Shown: positions 48,501 to 60,342 of the stretch, in pieces
Layout: the number at the start of each line of letters is the position of its first letter
Position numbering within the stretch: position 1 is the first letter of the stretch
Assembly: GCA_964019055.1 (NCBI GenBank)
Contig: OZ025215.1
Coordinates: forward strand, 9,205,708 to 9,269,707
From: Anthopleura xanthogrammica
Lineage: Eukaryota; Cnidaria; Anthozoa; Actiniaria; Actiniidae
Direction of reading: 5' to 3'
DNA length: 64,000 nucleotides
Translations under genes and position numbers: made by a program
Notes under the pieces: generated by a model
Told to the model about the DNA's origin: nothing
The model's database searches: none
The model's input: the letters and a program-made list of their open reading frames with translations, nothing else

Positions 48501-51500
48501 TTTTGTGTCAGAAATACACGCGAACTGCAAATTAAGTTTGGATTTCAATGACAAATTATGCAATTATTCTGATTGTTCGAACAACTATTTTGCGCTATCT
48601 AAGCAGATTAATAAATGTCTTTAATCCGTTACGAGGAGGTTACACAAGATTACTAAAAATCTGTTCCTTTAAGTCTCGATTGAATGCTTTGGGTTTGCCC
48701 AGATTTCTTTAACGCGCAGTGAGGTGCGCAGTGCAAGCGCTGTAATATTGCACAGGCATATCAGATAGTGATATATTTACAACGCTATTACTTTACTCAC
48801 GTTTAAGTTTCTTGACCGCACAAGGCATTTCCTCTCCACTGTCCTCCACAAACGTCCCTTTATACACAAGACCAAACTCCCCCTCCCCCAGAACGTCACC
48901 CAGTTTGATCCGATCACGTGACAGCACGCGCCACGAGTAGGGCTCGTGTAATCCTGACAATAATCCCACTTGACTCTCCGGCACACTGTCCTTAGACGAC
49001 GGCTTGTCTGCATAGCGTTCGTCTTTAGTTAAAGTGAACTTTTTTGTACGAAGCGAATTTAGGGTTGGAGTTTTGTCCTGCGTGAAGACCAAGAAAGAGA
49101 ATAAGATATCTATAGGACTGTAGTGAAATATTTATATGTTTTGTTGGCGTTGTCAGATTTCTGTTAGCGTTCAGTGTCAGATTTTGGATTTTTGAAGTCA
49201 GATTTCAGTTGGTGTTCTCAGGTTTTTGTTGGTGTTTTCAGATTTTTGTTGGCGTTGTAAGATTTTGGCTGGCGATGTCAGTTTTTTTGCAAGCATTTTC
49301 AGTTTAATGTTGGCGTTGTTAAGTTTCTGTAGGGGGTAAGCTTAGCATGTCTTCTCATAACAATAAAAAAGCATTGCCGCCATGTTGAATGTTATAACAA
49401 AAGAAACAGTGTAGTTAATGAGTTTAAACTACTCACAGTGTAGTTGATCATGGCCACTTCTTCTCGAGCAGCAGGATCATAAGCTCCACCTCTTCTCTTC
49501 TTCAGGATCATTCTTACGATACAGACGACTAGGAACACGAGGATGATGAACACCAGGATAGGCACAAGAATGATGAGCACCCATTCACTTTTGCTTCTCT
49601 CTTGAAGAAAAAATAGAGGTATGATATCAACTGCTTGAAATTTTAATCTTATGATTTGATTGAGTTTCACATAGTCCATGCACAGAAGACCGTAGCTCAC
49701 CATTCGAGATACCAGTAGCTCAAGGGTTAGAGCTTCCAACTGGAGTAGAAATAGTCATGGTTTAAATATTTTAAAATTTCCATCTGGAACTCAGAATTTT
49801 TTCTGAGATCACTATGTCTCCACATCCACAGATTTCTATTTTTCCTGGATTTTACTATCGCACATAAAAAAGATTATTGGAAGGGTAATTAAAATTCTTG
49901 GTGAAGTAAGCAATTATTGGATAAAGTTGATCATGACATAATTCATCTGCAGATAATGGATTTATTATGTAACCAAGTTCACACGCTGTCGAGGATTAGC
50001 TGAATACTCTCAGCCAATCAGAGATAGTTGTATTAGAAATAGTTATATTAGAAAATGCCTAGAAAATAGTTAACAGTTTCATAACGAAAAACCTTACCTT
50101 TGATTGTCTTAATCTCAAGCATTTCACTTGGTTCACTCAGACCATAATTATTATGCGCCTTCACTCTTATCATATAGCTCGACCCAGGTTCTAAGTCACT
50201 CAGTTTATGTTGTACCGCAGAGACTGAGGCGAATGTCTTCCATATTTTAACCCCTTTGCCAAACTCCTTGTACTGCAGTGAGTATAACGATACTTGGTAC
50301 ATGTCGTGTAGTTCTGGAGGGGCCCAGTGAACTTTGACCGAGGTGGACTGGATGTTACTTGAGGTCAGGTTTATTGGAGCTGGTGGTCTTCCTGTGTCAC
50401 AATAAAAGGTCTCAATAATTTTATGCTCCATGTTTATAACGATGCACATTGGGGATCAAGTATAAGCTTTTTACCCCCATGGTATCCCATGAGGCATTTC
50501 AATAACTTTTCAGTAATAGTCTTCGATACTCATCAAAAACGTCAGACAATTTAGTTTAGAGAAACATTATTTTGGGTCAGTATCAAGCGTTATGATTGAG
50601 AGCTGCATTTATTTAGGAAAATTAGAAATCCTATAACATCCTATAACGATTTTGCTCCACGCTATTGATAAAAAAATTAGGGAAACTGAGTTACCCACCT
50701 CTCAGCTGTACGGCTTTTGATACTCTCAATTTACCAATGTACCCAGTAGCGACCTTCTTCCGTAACGACTTGCCGATTTGTGTTTTTGCCTTGTTGTTAG
50801 AATCAGCCGACTTGTCTTTTGTCATCACAACGCGAAATAGAGCTTTAACGCTGCCCTTCCTAACGGGGAAAAGACGAGAGATTCGTTTTATCTAAACTTT
50901 TGATTCATAAAAGCCAGTTGAGTTGATCTTCAGAACGAACTCAAGGTCAACTAATCAGAATTGAGGATTCGACATTGTATTTCAATTTTGATAAGCATTT
51001 TCCCATGTCCCATGTCCCTGCTCGGAAAATGCTAACCAAAAATAGTTGGCTTATGATTCCATAGTTAATAGAGTTAATAGAGTTAATAGTCCCCTCTATT
51101 AACTATGATGATTCCTTTCGGGGAACGCGATAAGATTAGCATGCGCCTTTCCGCGCATGGCCAAGGAACTGTTCGGGTCTCATTCTATCGGGCATGCGTG
51201 GTAATAACGATAATCGAGAGTAGCAATACCCTAACAATATGGCGTTCCACTATTGATTTGAGTCATATTTTTGTTCTCAAATGGCATCTCCATCTGCACA
51301 TTTGGCTGCAAGTGCAAGACACACAGCACACACCCCTTACTTTAAACGTTAAAAGTAGTTATTGCTACTTACACGAATTTGATGATCTCCACTCTCTTGA
51401 ATCCTTTTATTTTCACAAACACATCAGATAACTAAGGAAAATAAGTGAAAGAAACACGGTTTGAAGATTTCTTAACTGAAAGCACATCACAGCTCAAGTT

Positions 51501-54500
51501 TGGCATTAGCATATATCAGTAGATGGTTTTACCTTCGTCCTTAGTTCTTCCTCTAGGATCCGGTATCTCAAAGACTCTCTATTTTGCAGCTCTTTTGTGT
51601 AAGATTCTTCGATTAGCGTCACAGTGGCGTGAACCATGAACTGGTCTTAAAAAAATAACAGCGAAAATTATTCGTTTCAATTTTAGATTCATATTACGTT
51701 GCAAACACAGTTGCGATGCAAATGTTACATTATTACAATTCCGCGCGCCACACATCATCCTTGGCAGCAAAGACTATAGATTGCTTCCAAATTGTCGTGC
51801 GCCCGACAGAGTTGGAGGAGCAATATACTATGAAACTAGCAACGAAGCAATGTGTTGTGCAGCAAGTTGCGTGACTTTGTTACTTGTGTTACCACACCTT
51901 TCAGTTTTCATTTCTAACAATAGATCTGATCACGAGTAGGATCATGCAGGTACCTTGTCTAACTGTGAGATTGGTATCCATACGTTCCTCTCCCAGTCTG
52001 TTTCTTGCAATGCACGTATAGATCCCAGCATCTCTTATGCTTGTCTCTGTTATCAGCAACGAACCATCATCCTGTTGCATCTTACTACGCATCGTTTTTG
52101 TTGAGTCGTCGAGAGTCTCAACCTCGTGTACAGCCGACGCCCCCTTGATATGAACGCCATATGGGGTGGTCCAAGAGACTTCAGGGGCTGGGATTCCAAA
52201 CACTTCACATCGTATGGTGGCATTTTCTCCTTTTGTTGCTTCCGTATGGCGGCTTAATCTTGTTATGACGGGACGAGCTGGAAAAAGTAAAAATAATATA
52301 GAATTTGCTTCCAGGTGGTTCCCTAATCTGGGAAAACAAAACTTCATAATATATATATAGACATTGTTCCCATAGCAACTAATTCTCGGTGATAATAGGT
52401 TTTTCCCCTCTGGACCAACTATTTCTTTCTTTCTGATGTTTGGTTTTGTTTCTATGGTAACTGCTTCGCGCTTTCACTATTTTTCTCGTTTCCAAATACT
52501 TCAGCTTTTTGTTTAGTCCTGTCTTCATAATAACTTCTACTCTCTCTATTGCAATCTACACTAGAATTCTCTATGAGAACTACCAGTGTTTCTATGACAA
52601 ATAGTTATATTTGCATGACAATATTGTGGTAACTGAGAAAGTTCTGTCTCCATGACAACTAGTTATGTTTCCATGACAACCAAGATGTCAACTATTGCCA
52701 TTTCCATTTCTTGATAGTATGAAAGAAGACAATTTAAATTTCCTTGAAGCTAATTTTGTTGTAAAATATATTATGGTTCCTAGAGCAACCAGTACTGTTG
52801 CTATGACAACATTGTTGCTTACCATAACAAGTAGATCCATTTCCAACAAACCCAGCATTACATGAACAGTTGAACGAGCCCACATTGTTGTTGCACCCAG
52901 CATTTGAGTCACATTTGTGGTATTGGGAACTTCTACACTCGTTGAAATCTGTTTTGCACATCATGAAAAATGACAAGAAATGATAGCGATGAGTACAAAG
53001 ACCAACAGATATTATTATATCCTTTTCTCCGGCCAACAAGAATACAGCTTATGTTAATTCATTGACGCATAACCATATCAGCCTCTATGGATGAACCTTT
53101 CTCATGTGGCAGCTGCATTAGGAGCCTGAACAACAGCTTGGAACTGGCAGGATACGTTTACCCAAGTAATAACAGACATTTTATCTTAAGGAAATGAGCA
53201 TGGCCGCTGAGCAAGAAATTTCGAAGCCCTCGTATCATTAATATCATTAATCAAGGAACGATGTAAAGGAAAGATACCGACTCTACCTGAACTAGGATGT
53301 GACTAGTATGTTTCGTGAAATTTTACCTTTTGATACACAACATTTTTTTTGTTGCTTTTATTGGGATACACATGGCCACCGCGCAAGGAACGATTCGAAT
53401 TCAAAGGATAAATTTTTACTCACCCTGGACGAAGATGTGACTAGGGTGTTGCGTGACATTTCTCAATTGTCCAATCATCGTCGCGATTGTAAGACTTTTC
53501 AGTACGTTTGCAGGCATTATATAGGAATTGATGTCAAACTTGATAAGAAAATCAGCTGAGGCATTATTGCTGGTATTTGGTCTGCGAAATGAAATTCAAC
53601 ATTTTAGCAACGGTTTCTTAATTAACGGCTAGCAAATGTTGCGGGTGCTCAAACTCAAGATCTAAAGTACTGAACCATGCACCAAGAAGTTGACCAGAGG
53701 TTTTTAAAGGAGCTCTACTAGTCAAGGTGCTAAAATGAATACGTACCTGTATTTTAAGACTTCACTGCCTAAATAAACATCACCAATCAAGGAGAGCATC
53801 AAGACTTTGTCCAACTAAACACAAAAAGTAATGATAGTAAGTGTTGATGTTTATAATTTTTTGATCATGGAATATCTTCTGCTTATGGAAATAAAATGTT
53901 ATCTCGTTTCCCTTGACAACGAAGTTGTGACAAATTAAATAGCACGGGAAAATTTGATAATATGAGGAGCACCTGTTTTTGAATTCTCGTCGTCGATTGG
54001 ACGGACGTTTCGTTGCCGCTTTGTATGACATCCGTTACCATGGAAACGTTGAAGTTCCTCGTTCGTGATTTACTCTCTTGAAAAAGAAAAAAGAATTCTA
54101 TGAGACAATGTCATTTATTCATTTATGATGTCATATTGTCATGGCAACCATACCTAATGGCAGCAGGCGAATAACTTGCTTCTCTGTGGTTTTGCGCCCG
54201 CAATCATTCTTGACAATCCATTCACGCACCAGGCTCCTCGCGGTCGTAAAACAAGGAGGTGGAATGTGATCTTTAAATGTTACTTCAACCGAGCCTTCAC
54301 ACGGATTCTTCAGTACTTTAACTTTTCCGACTCTTTCTGGTGTCAGATACTTCCTCGCTCGACAAGTCAGCGTCAAGTCCTTCGGAAAATCCAATATTGG
54401 CTTTGACGAAGCTTTCACGACGATGTATTGATTAGCTGTCTTTGTATTCGTACAGGCGTCGGTAACTCCCCATTGCCGTACTAAAGTAAAACCGCATTCA

Positions 54501-57500
54501 TTTTTATTGATTACGCGATCGGAAAACGTTATGCTCACAGGGGCCCGTGCACCGCATACTCCGTGCGCCTTTCCGGTCGCTTGTCCTTGTTGGCTCGGCT
54601 CCACACTTATCTTTGAGCAGCTTTTAACAGAGACATTCACAGGTGGAAACAGACTGGGAGGTGGAGATGCAAGATCTTCGTCTATTTTACCATCACCATC
54701 ATCATCAACACCATCGAATATTTCTTCATCAATTTGTCCATCGCAGTCGTTATCAATGCCGTCAGCTGGAACCATTTTAGACTTCACACAACCACTCGAA
54801 GATTTGTAAATCCTCAATCCCGCAGGAAACCCGTAAGATTCCTTAATCAATGTCCCGTATGTAATCAAAGCGAACGTGGTTCGAGGATTTGTGTGAAAGA
54901 TCCGGTACGAACCGCCTTTCGTAAGATTTAAACGGCAAACAGAATACGACGTTCCGTTGACAACCATGCACTGTGTGAAATTTAGAATTACGTTAACGTT
55001 TCCTTGATGAGTCGCTTTTATTTTTTGGATTTCGGACGTGTTTACTGTAACACTGACGAAGCTAGTGAAATTAGCTTCTTGGTACAAAGGTACAAATACC
55101 ACATAGTCGTTACTGTATTGGTTAGTAGCGGGTACAATGGACATAAAGGGATCAAATAAGCTATCATCAACACTAGAACCCTTAGCATACTGTACCACCA
55201 GGCATGGCTTGGAGGTCAAAACCAAATGAGATTCGTCGTACGCAGAATCGAACACATACTGCTGACCAGTTTTTATTGTGGACATTCGCTTTCTGTCTAT
55301 GAAAACTTCAGTGTCATTGCTAGCCGCTATGACGTGGAATAAATCTCCTGCCGTTCGAGTGGCTGTTGCCATGGTGATAAACTCATTCCCCCATAAATTA
55401 ACAGGGGGGAGCTGCTCTACTAGGTGGTCACATGGAATCTTATTTATTGGTACATAAGCACAGTCATTGCCCGAATAGACGGCGACGGGTTTGTCACTCG
55501 TTATTCTAGTCCCAGTGAAATCTTCTCGGTCAGAAGCGGCCTGGAAAGCCTGGAGCGAGTCCAGTGTTAGGGATATAGTATCACCATCGCTGTACATGGC
55601 AGAGCGAAAAGTTACCTTTCCTCCCCCTGTGATTTTTAACTTGATATTCACCAGTGTATTATTTGAAGGGGCCACTACAAGCATTATAGCACTCATTACA
55701 GGTTTATAGGTTGATATCACGTGATCAGTTCCTAGGGCCAACACAGGAAGCCCAAGGAATCCTTCGCTGGACTTTGTCACTAAACTCATTCCATATACAC
55801 TGAATTTATCCCTGGCTGTTAGTCTTATTCCCTTTCTCTCGATACCGGTTTTAAAATCCATCCGCGCCCTCCCCGGTAGGTCTACTTCCCGGGGTGTCCC
55901 CGGCCTGACTAGGACAGATGTATCTAGGTTGATATACGGTGCCTGTACTCGTACAATGGTGTTTGTATCGCTTGTTAGATAGAGGCGATTGGTACCGTTA
56001 GTGACATAATCCATATGTTGAGTAATGAATCCCACTACGAAGTCTGTACCATGGTTATCAATCAGTAGACCTGAAAAACAAAAATCAAGAAAACATGGCG
56101 TTCATATCTTAACTTTGTTTGCGCACATAGTTCTGTCTAAAGTTAGTGTTTTCAGTTTAGGAAGAAGTGTGTGACGATCAAGCTCTCGAATTCTTATCTA
56201 ACTTTGAACCACTAGTTGAGAGCAATTGGACCGCAAGTAAGTGTGAAAGCTATGACCTTCGCAAATTATTTTCATGTGCGCGACGCCGTTTTCAAGGCTG
56301 GTGTTCCCGCATGAAGACTCGATTGAATTCTTTGATGTCTTGTCTGAACCATTATACTTTTCTTTACAATCAAATTCGGACTTTATTGTAACACTAGACA
56401 AGCGAGAAAATATGTAAGGAAGTCATGATCTCTTGACTCTATTCTTAGGTTCTACTGTTTGACTCTCACTCACTGGCAGGTGACACGGACAGGTTTCTAG
56501 TCAACTGAGTTCCTCAAGTGCGACAAACACTATAAACAGACCCTTTTCCAATTCGTAAAATACCGCTGTGTTCCTTGACTACAGATTCTCTTACTCAGGG
56601 TTAGCCTCATTTTAGTGCCACAATATTCACAAGTACCAACGGTAAAGAAAAGAATGCACAACTTCAACAATACAAATACTTTGAAATTCCACGCACCTTC
56701 ACTGAAACCATGAATATTAAACACAAAATCGATGTTAACCGTGAGCAACAGAGAATTCGAAACTGCAGTATTATCGAGTAGTCGCATGGTTGCGCACTGC
56801 GCATCGTTATTTATAGTAACAAGACGCACATAAATCTATTTAGTACGCTGGACCGCGATAAGCTTCCCGCCCCGCTAGCTAATGATCTAGATTAGTTGAA
56901 CGGCTAGCTCATTAGTCCTATTTGTGACATTTCAATCAAAATTACCCGATATTCATTTTATTATCGACTTCCTCTGGTAGTGTTGACAATGCTGACATAA
57001 AGAGATGTGACTTAAGATGCATTGACAAGACATCCTCTTGATACACACAAGGGGGATTGCCGGATATTTAGTTATTACGTCTCGAGGGCATCTGAAGAGG
57101 ATTGTTCTGTGCTTGTTGATCGAGTCACATGGATGGGAGCATGACAACTAAATGTAGGCAAAATTTGTTAAAAAAGACAAAACAATCTTTTTTTTATCAT
57201 CCGTTAATTTATATTAAACGGTTTTTTGAAACCGTTAAAAGCATTTTTGCGATTGGTAAAGTTTCTAGAAATGTCCTTATTCTTCATTTCCTTAGTCTTC
57301 GCTTGGTTGCTAAGAATTTAGTAGAACTTTCTCAAAATTCTGGTATCGATTATCATCAGGTCAATCATCTCCCAGACCATTGCAACTGGAAGGCATGTTT
57401 GGGTTCGTCTCAGTCGAAATTTGAGGTTGCTCAGCAAATTTTTTTTTTGGTATTCTTTTGAAGCAAACAACTTTACCCCTTGGGCACGCATCTTGATCAC

Positions 57501-58790
57501 TGGCGTTTATCTTAGATTCCAGAACAATCTACCAGATATGCAGCCAGAAAGCTTAGCTTCTGGCTTCTACATAAGTGATTCCACGTGCATCTTGTATCTT
57601 AGATAGAATGAATTTAATCTCAAATTAAGACCTAAAACTTCACGGTGAAAACACTGTTCAAGAAAATGAAGCCAAAAAAGCTAGGAATACGAATAAAAAC
57701 GTAAGGTTAGGAGCAAGATGAAAATTAAGAAAAACAGGTTTTTTAAAACAAGGTAAAACAAGAAAACTTGGAAGGATAAAAGATTAAATTGAGTCGGCCT
57801 TATTTATGAAAAAAAAAAAATGGAAAAGGAAAAGGAAAAAAAAAATCACAAGAAGGTAACAAGGAAGTGTTGGGCCATCATGTTTCAAAAACGAGTGATT
57901 TCAAAAACTTGCAATTTTCGAGGGATTAATTTTTAGGGATAAATTAACAAACAACCATCCAAATAAATCATGTCAAGGAAATAACTACGGAAATGCCTAT
58001 CTATTTTTTATCTCTTGTTGAAACCTTAGAAATTTTTCTCATAGATTATCGTATATAAGATTATCCATCCCGCAACACAAAACCCTTAGGGCACTGAGCT
58101 AACATAAAAAAAACCCTACCAGTTAATATTGTTGAAGAGATATGAGAAGAGCTCGGTTTTCTTAAGAGTGCTGTGGCTTTCTTTTATGTTGTATTGTTTG
58201 ATAATCATCTCTATACGGCTCGTTAAATTCATGAGTCCCACGAGGTCAGAACGTTACTACTCTCAGCCGGTGAACTCAACCGTAGAAAGAATAACGACAT
58301 CTTTAACTCAATTCAATGGTAATATTTAACGCGTTCTACATTTGATCTTATTGCCCTTTAAATCCTAATAATTCTTCTAAAAAGAACTATAAAATTTCAT
58401 AACATTATAAGTACTATATAAGGAGAGTTACCTTACTTATTCTTAGCAAAACACGCTTATAAAGTTCAGATTTATTGAGAGGCAAATGATGTTAACAGCT
58501 AATGAATTGAGTGTTTTTCCATACGCGAATAAGGTAAGAAAGACTTTAAATCTAATTATTTATTGTCTATATACCCGTCTGATTCTTGGTCATATAAATT
58601 CGTCATATAGTTTTCAAGACAGAGCAAGCAATACAACAACGTAAACATAATCCTTCTTGAGCGTCTATAAATAACCTAGAGATATCTTACTCGAAAAAAT
58701 AGAAGATTATTAGTGTTATTGTTTCTTCTTACCGTAAGATGATGGTAGGAAAAGTACAAGAAGGAAAACACGATGTCTTGTGATCGCCAT
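45509..58790 (-). CDS. receptor tyrosine kinase with IgGFc-binding, SEA, EGF, Ig, SEA and FN3 ectodomain, 20 exons
   Basis: Single-pass receptor tyrosine kinase of about 1520 aa. Exons (minus strand): 58733-58790, 54154-56070, 53973-54076, 53747-53814, 53424-53581, 52823-52948, 51954-52277, 51533-51645, 51373-51431, 50699-50859, 50098-50391, 49437-49600, 48801-49077, 48257-48367, 47742-47920, 47459-47581, 46428-46498, 46306-46346, 45847-45943, 45509-45626. All 19 junctions keep frame. Order: signal peptide 1-19 ([15 protein letters not shown]); IgGFc-binding domain about 20-440; Asp-rich metal motif 456-486; two Cys/Trp repeats about 500-656; SEA-like 659-768; calcium-type EGF 769-810; Ig 811-918; SEA 919-1029; FN3 1030-1127; membrane span about 1134-1158; FGFR-like kinase from 1236. 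Kinase residues intact: GEGEFG, AVKK (K1271), [11 protein letters not shown] (D1394). The C-terminal tail is almost absent. The ligand is unknown. The weakest calls are SEA-like exons 3-5, supported by phase and weak similarity, and the 3' end. Confidence 0.88.
46553..46735. mobile_element. MITE-B copy (RTK intron)
   Basis: TGTTTTCCCATTTTAGACCA at the left and TAAAATGGGAAAACATTACG at the right, with GAGAATAAGATTCTTTG and TCATATTC-type internal sequence. Directly adjoins the 135-bp array. Confidence 0.65.
46740..47400 (+). repeat. 135-bp tandem array built from a MITE-B element (RTK intron)
   Basis: AATCTC(T/C)(T)GAGAATAAG starts recur at 46751, 46886, 47021, 47156 and 47291, an exact 135-bp spacing. 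Units 2-4 look identical and the outer ones are diverged. Each unit contains half-element phrases of MITE-B (GAATAAGATTCTT, CATGTGTCTTCTCATGA, AAATGGGAAAACGTTACGCC). It lies between RTK exons 16 and 17. Confidence 0.93.
50699..51645 (-). other. SEA domain exons of the RTK (membrane-proximal SEA)
   Basis: Three exons (51533-51645, 51373-51431, 50699-50859) encode [19 protein letters not shown], then [19 protein letters not shown] and a following helix, the beta-alpha-beta pattern of SEA domains. The G-S-V at the turn matches the self-cleavage site (G|SVVV) of MUC1-type SEA domains. It lies between the Ig and FN3 domains. Confidence 0.75.
51690..51898. mobile_element. MITE-E copy 3, diverged (RTK intron)
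   Basis: TTACGTTGCAAACACAGTTG and the right-end GCAGCAAGTTGCGTGACTTT with TTACCAC resemble the MITE-E arms at 905 and 10831. Confidence 0.45.
53190..53335 (-). pseudogene. partial, decayed duplicate of RTK exon 5 3' end
   Basis: On the minus strand ACTAGTCACATCCTAGTTCAGG resembles the end of real exon 5 (CCTAGTCACATCTTCGTCCAGG, 53424-53450), and the flanks also align (AAAGGA.., CATGGCC..GCAAG). The genuine donor GTGAGT has become GTAGAG here. It lies in the intron just downstream of exon 5. Confidence 0.4.
53424..54076 (-). other. degenerate SEA-like exons of the RTK (exons 3-5)
   Basis: Three small exons (53973-54076, 53747-53814, 53424-53581) were found by splice phase. They encode [38 protein letters not shown] and [20 protein letters not shown]. 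The layout resembles a SEA domain, including a conserved-looking [13 protein letters not shown] strand, but it has no Gly-Ser cleavage site. Several Asn-x-Ser/Thr sites are present. Confidence 0.6.
54154..56070 (-). other. IgGFc-binding module exon of the RTK (1917 bp)
   Basis: One exon encodes residues 20-658. The N-terminal 420 residues match the IgGFc-binding N-terminal domain of FCGBP-type proteins, with signature [18 protein letters not shown] and preceding [13 protein letters not shown]. Next is [13 protein letters not shown] plus [13 protein letters not shown], an Asp-rich calcium-binding-like pair. Then come two repeats of the type RQWGVTDAC and [10 protein letters not shown], with paired cysteines as in HYR-like extracellular repeats. 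The function of the domain outside mucus proteins is not established. Confidence 0.85.
56071..58732 (-). other. RTK intron 1
   Basis: This 2.7 kb intron separates the signal-peptide exon from the IgGFc exon. No exon was accepted here. A 99-codon minus-strand frame (56530-56829) and a plus-strand frame near 57129-57606 have no recognisable family and were not annotated. Confidence 0.6.
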
Positions 58791-58874
58791 GTTGGTTACA
58801 AATGACATAAAATTGCGGCGAACGTCATCTATTCATACTGAATATAGCTTGGGTGTGGGTAGTCATATGTAAGC

Positions 58875-58910
58875 CTTTATAAATGACCCGGAACTGCTTG
58901 CGTGACGTAC
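58875..58910 (-). promoter_or_regulatory. RTK core promoter: TATA-like box and CRE-like site
   Basis: On the minus strand TTTATAAAGG (about 58875-58884) lies about 85-95 bp before the ATG, and ACGTCA (58903-58908) lies just upstream. Their position relative to the signal-peptide exon supports 58790 as the gene start. Confidence 0.45.
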
Positions 58911-60342
58911 TCATAATATAAGACAATAAACTTCTTATAATTCTCTTAAGGACATGCTGAGATTTAGACTCGCTTCACATTTATTTATATTATCTATAAT
59001 TCATTTATTGAATATGAGAATGATTTTAATTTCTGTTCGTAACTATTATCCGGCATGATAATCATTGGTCTATTTTTCAATTCCGTTTTATAGTAATCTC
59101 TATTTAATCCTATATCAATCACGCATATGTAGTTCTGATCTGGTGATCTTTTGTCTGATTTCTTATCCAAACCACAGTCAACACAGTGGCGGGAAGCAGG
59201 CTCAGAAGCCCCGCTGACACGCTAATAATTGGGCTCAAAATATTGATATCACATGACATCTTGTTTTGTCATACTGTATGGGTCTACATACAACTAATTA
59301 TTTCCATGAGGATTGATTTTACCAAGGTCGATGCGTACGGGACTGAAAAGGAAAACGATACCGTAGCCTGCCAAATTTCTTTGTCATGAGGGACAACCGG
59401 AAGTGAACCTTCATATTTTTGTGCTACCTTTACTTCCGGTCACCGCAAAACGTTATTGATAGAGGTCAGTCTGTCCGGAATTTGTTGCAGCAAAAATACA
59501 GCCGTCCTTCATGTCATGGTTAACCTCTGGCTCAAAACTGAACCACCCATCTAAGGTGCATCAAAACTATTCTAATGGTATGTGACGTAAATGCTGTGTT
59601 TGTAGATCTTGATACGTGACGTTTGACGTCATGAGCCTAGGTACTGACTCTTTATTTTGCTTTCTCTTTATCGATCTTTATGCTGAAAAAGATAATACGA
59701 GGTCCACTGATTAGTCGATCAATTTTGAATTAGTCCTCAGCACGGGCACACATTTAATTTATGATGCTTTAAACTGATGAGAGGGGACGGGAGCAGAAGG
59801 CAAGGCAATGCAAAGGGAAAAACTGTGTAGAAAAGATTGTAAGGCTTATTGTAAGGCCTAGCTTCTCATCTTCTATCTATTATTTCTATATATTGCGATC
59901 GAGCCTAGCAGTATACAGGCCGTCTGTCATATTAACCTAGTAGTGACCATAACTACATGGGTCTCCCTGTATCTCAGTGGTAGAGCATCCGACCGGTATC
60001 CGGAAGGTCACGGGTTCGATTCCTGTCAGGTGGACTGTAATACCATCAGCTCATAGACGATTGACAAAGAACTGCGTCCCATCCCCTCCTTCACGTGTAT
60101 AGGAATGATTGAAAGATAACTGAGCAATCATCTCTTGTAACATTTGTGAGGGGGAAAGGGGAGGAAGGGATAAGAGAAAGGACGTCGTGTGGGATGGAAA
60201 GACGCGAGAGGTGTGGGATAGATAAGTTCAAAGACCGTGGGTTTCTTCGCTGCCTTACGATATCAGAAAAATATTTTATGGGTATAAGCATAGAGAAACG
60301 TTCCGATCATTCTTTTGTAAAATGATAAATTGAATATCACAA
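58911..60342. other. intergenic region between the RTK and the CUB gene
   Basis: No coding exon recognised. It should contain the upstream RTK control region and the 3' UTR of the CUB gene, plus a tRNA-like repeat at 59963-60035. Confidence 0.55.
59963..60035 (+). repeat. tRNA-like sequence (SINE head or tRNA pseudogene)
   Basis: CTCAGTGGTAGAGCATCCGA (D arm and A box) and GGGTTCGATTCCTGTC (T arm and B box) at tRNA spacing. Acceptor arms CTCCCTG / CAGGTGG pair except one position, but the anticodon arm is irregular (C where U33 is expected). A transcribed SINE head or decayed tRNA is more likely than a working tRNA. Confidence 0.5.

Larger units (their letters stand above)
45509..49077 (-). 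other. kinase-coding exons of the RTK
   Basis: Eight exons. The N-lobe exon (48801-49077) carries the glycine loop GEGEFG and the ATP lysine in AVKK. Next come the alpha-C exon ([20 protein letters not shown], much like FGFR), the hinge exon ([14 protein letters not shown]), and the catalytic exon 47459-47581 with [19 protein letters not shown] and NVYEKK. The remainder is [12 protein letters not shown], a 41-nt micro-exon with [13 protein letters not shown], and helices ending [12 protein letters not shown]. All catalytic residues are present, so an active kinase is predicted. Coding stops about 20 residues after the kinase core. Confidence 0.92.

Noticed and set aside
56530..56829. Minus-strand 99-codon frame with a hydrophobic stretch followed by several cysteines, resembling a small secreted protein
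   Set aside because: It lies in RTK intron 1, no family is recognisable, and the hydrophobic run is not at the N-terminus of an ATG-started frame. Not supported without transcripts.
57129..57606. Plus-strand frame that continues in another frame after 57461
   Set aside because: No recognisable domain and a frame break at an A/T-run; could be a decayed element, but there is not enough to call it.
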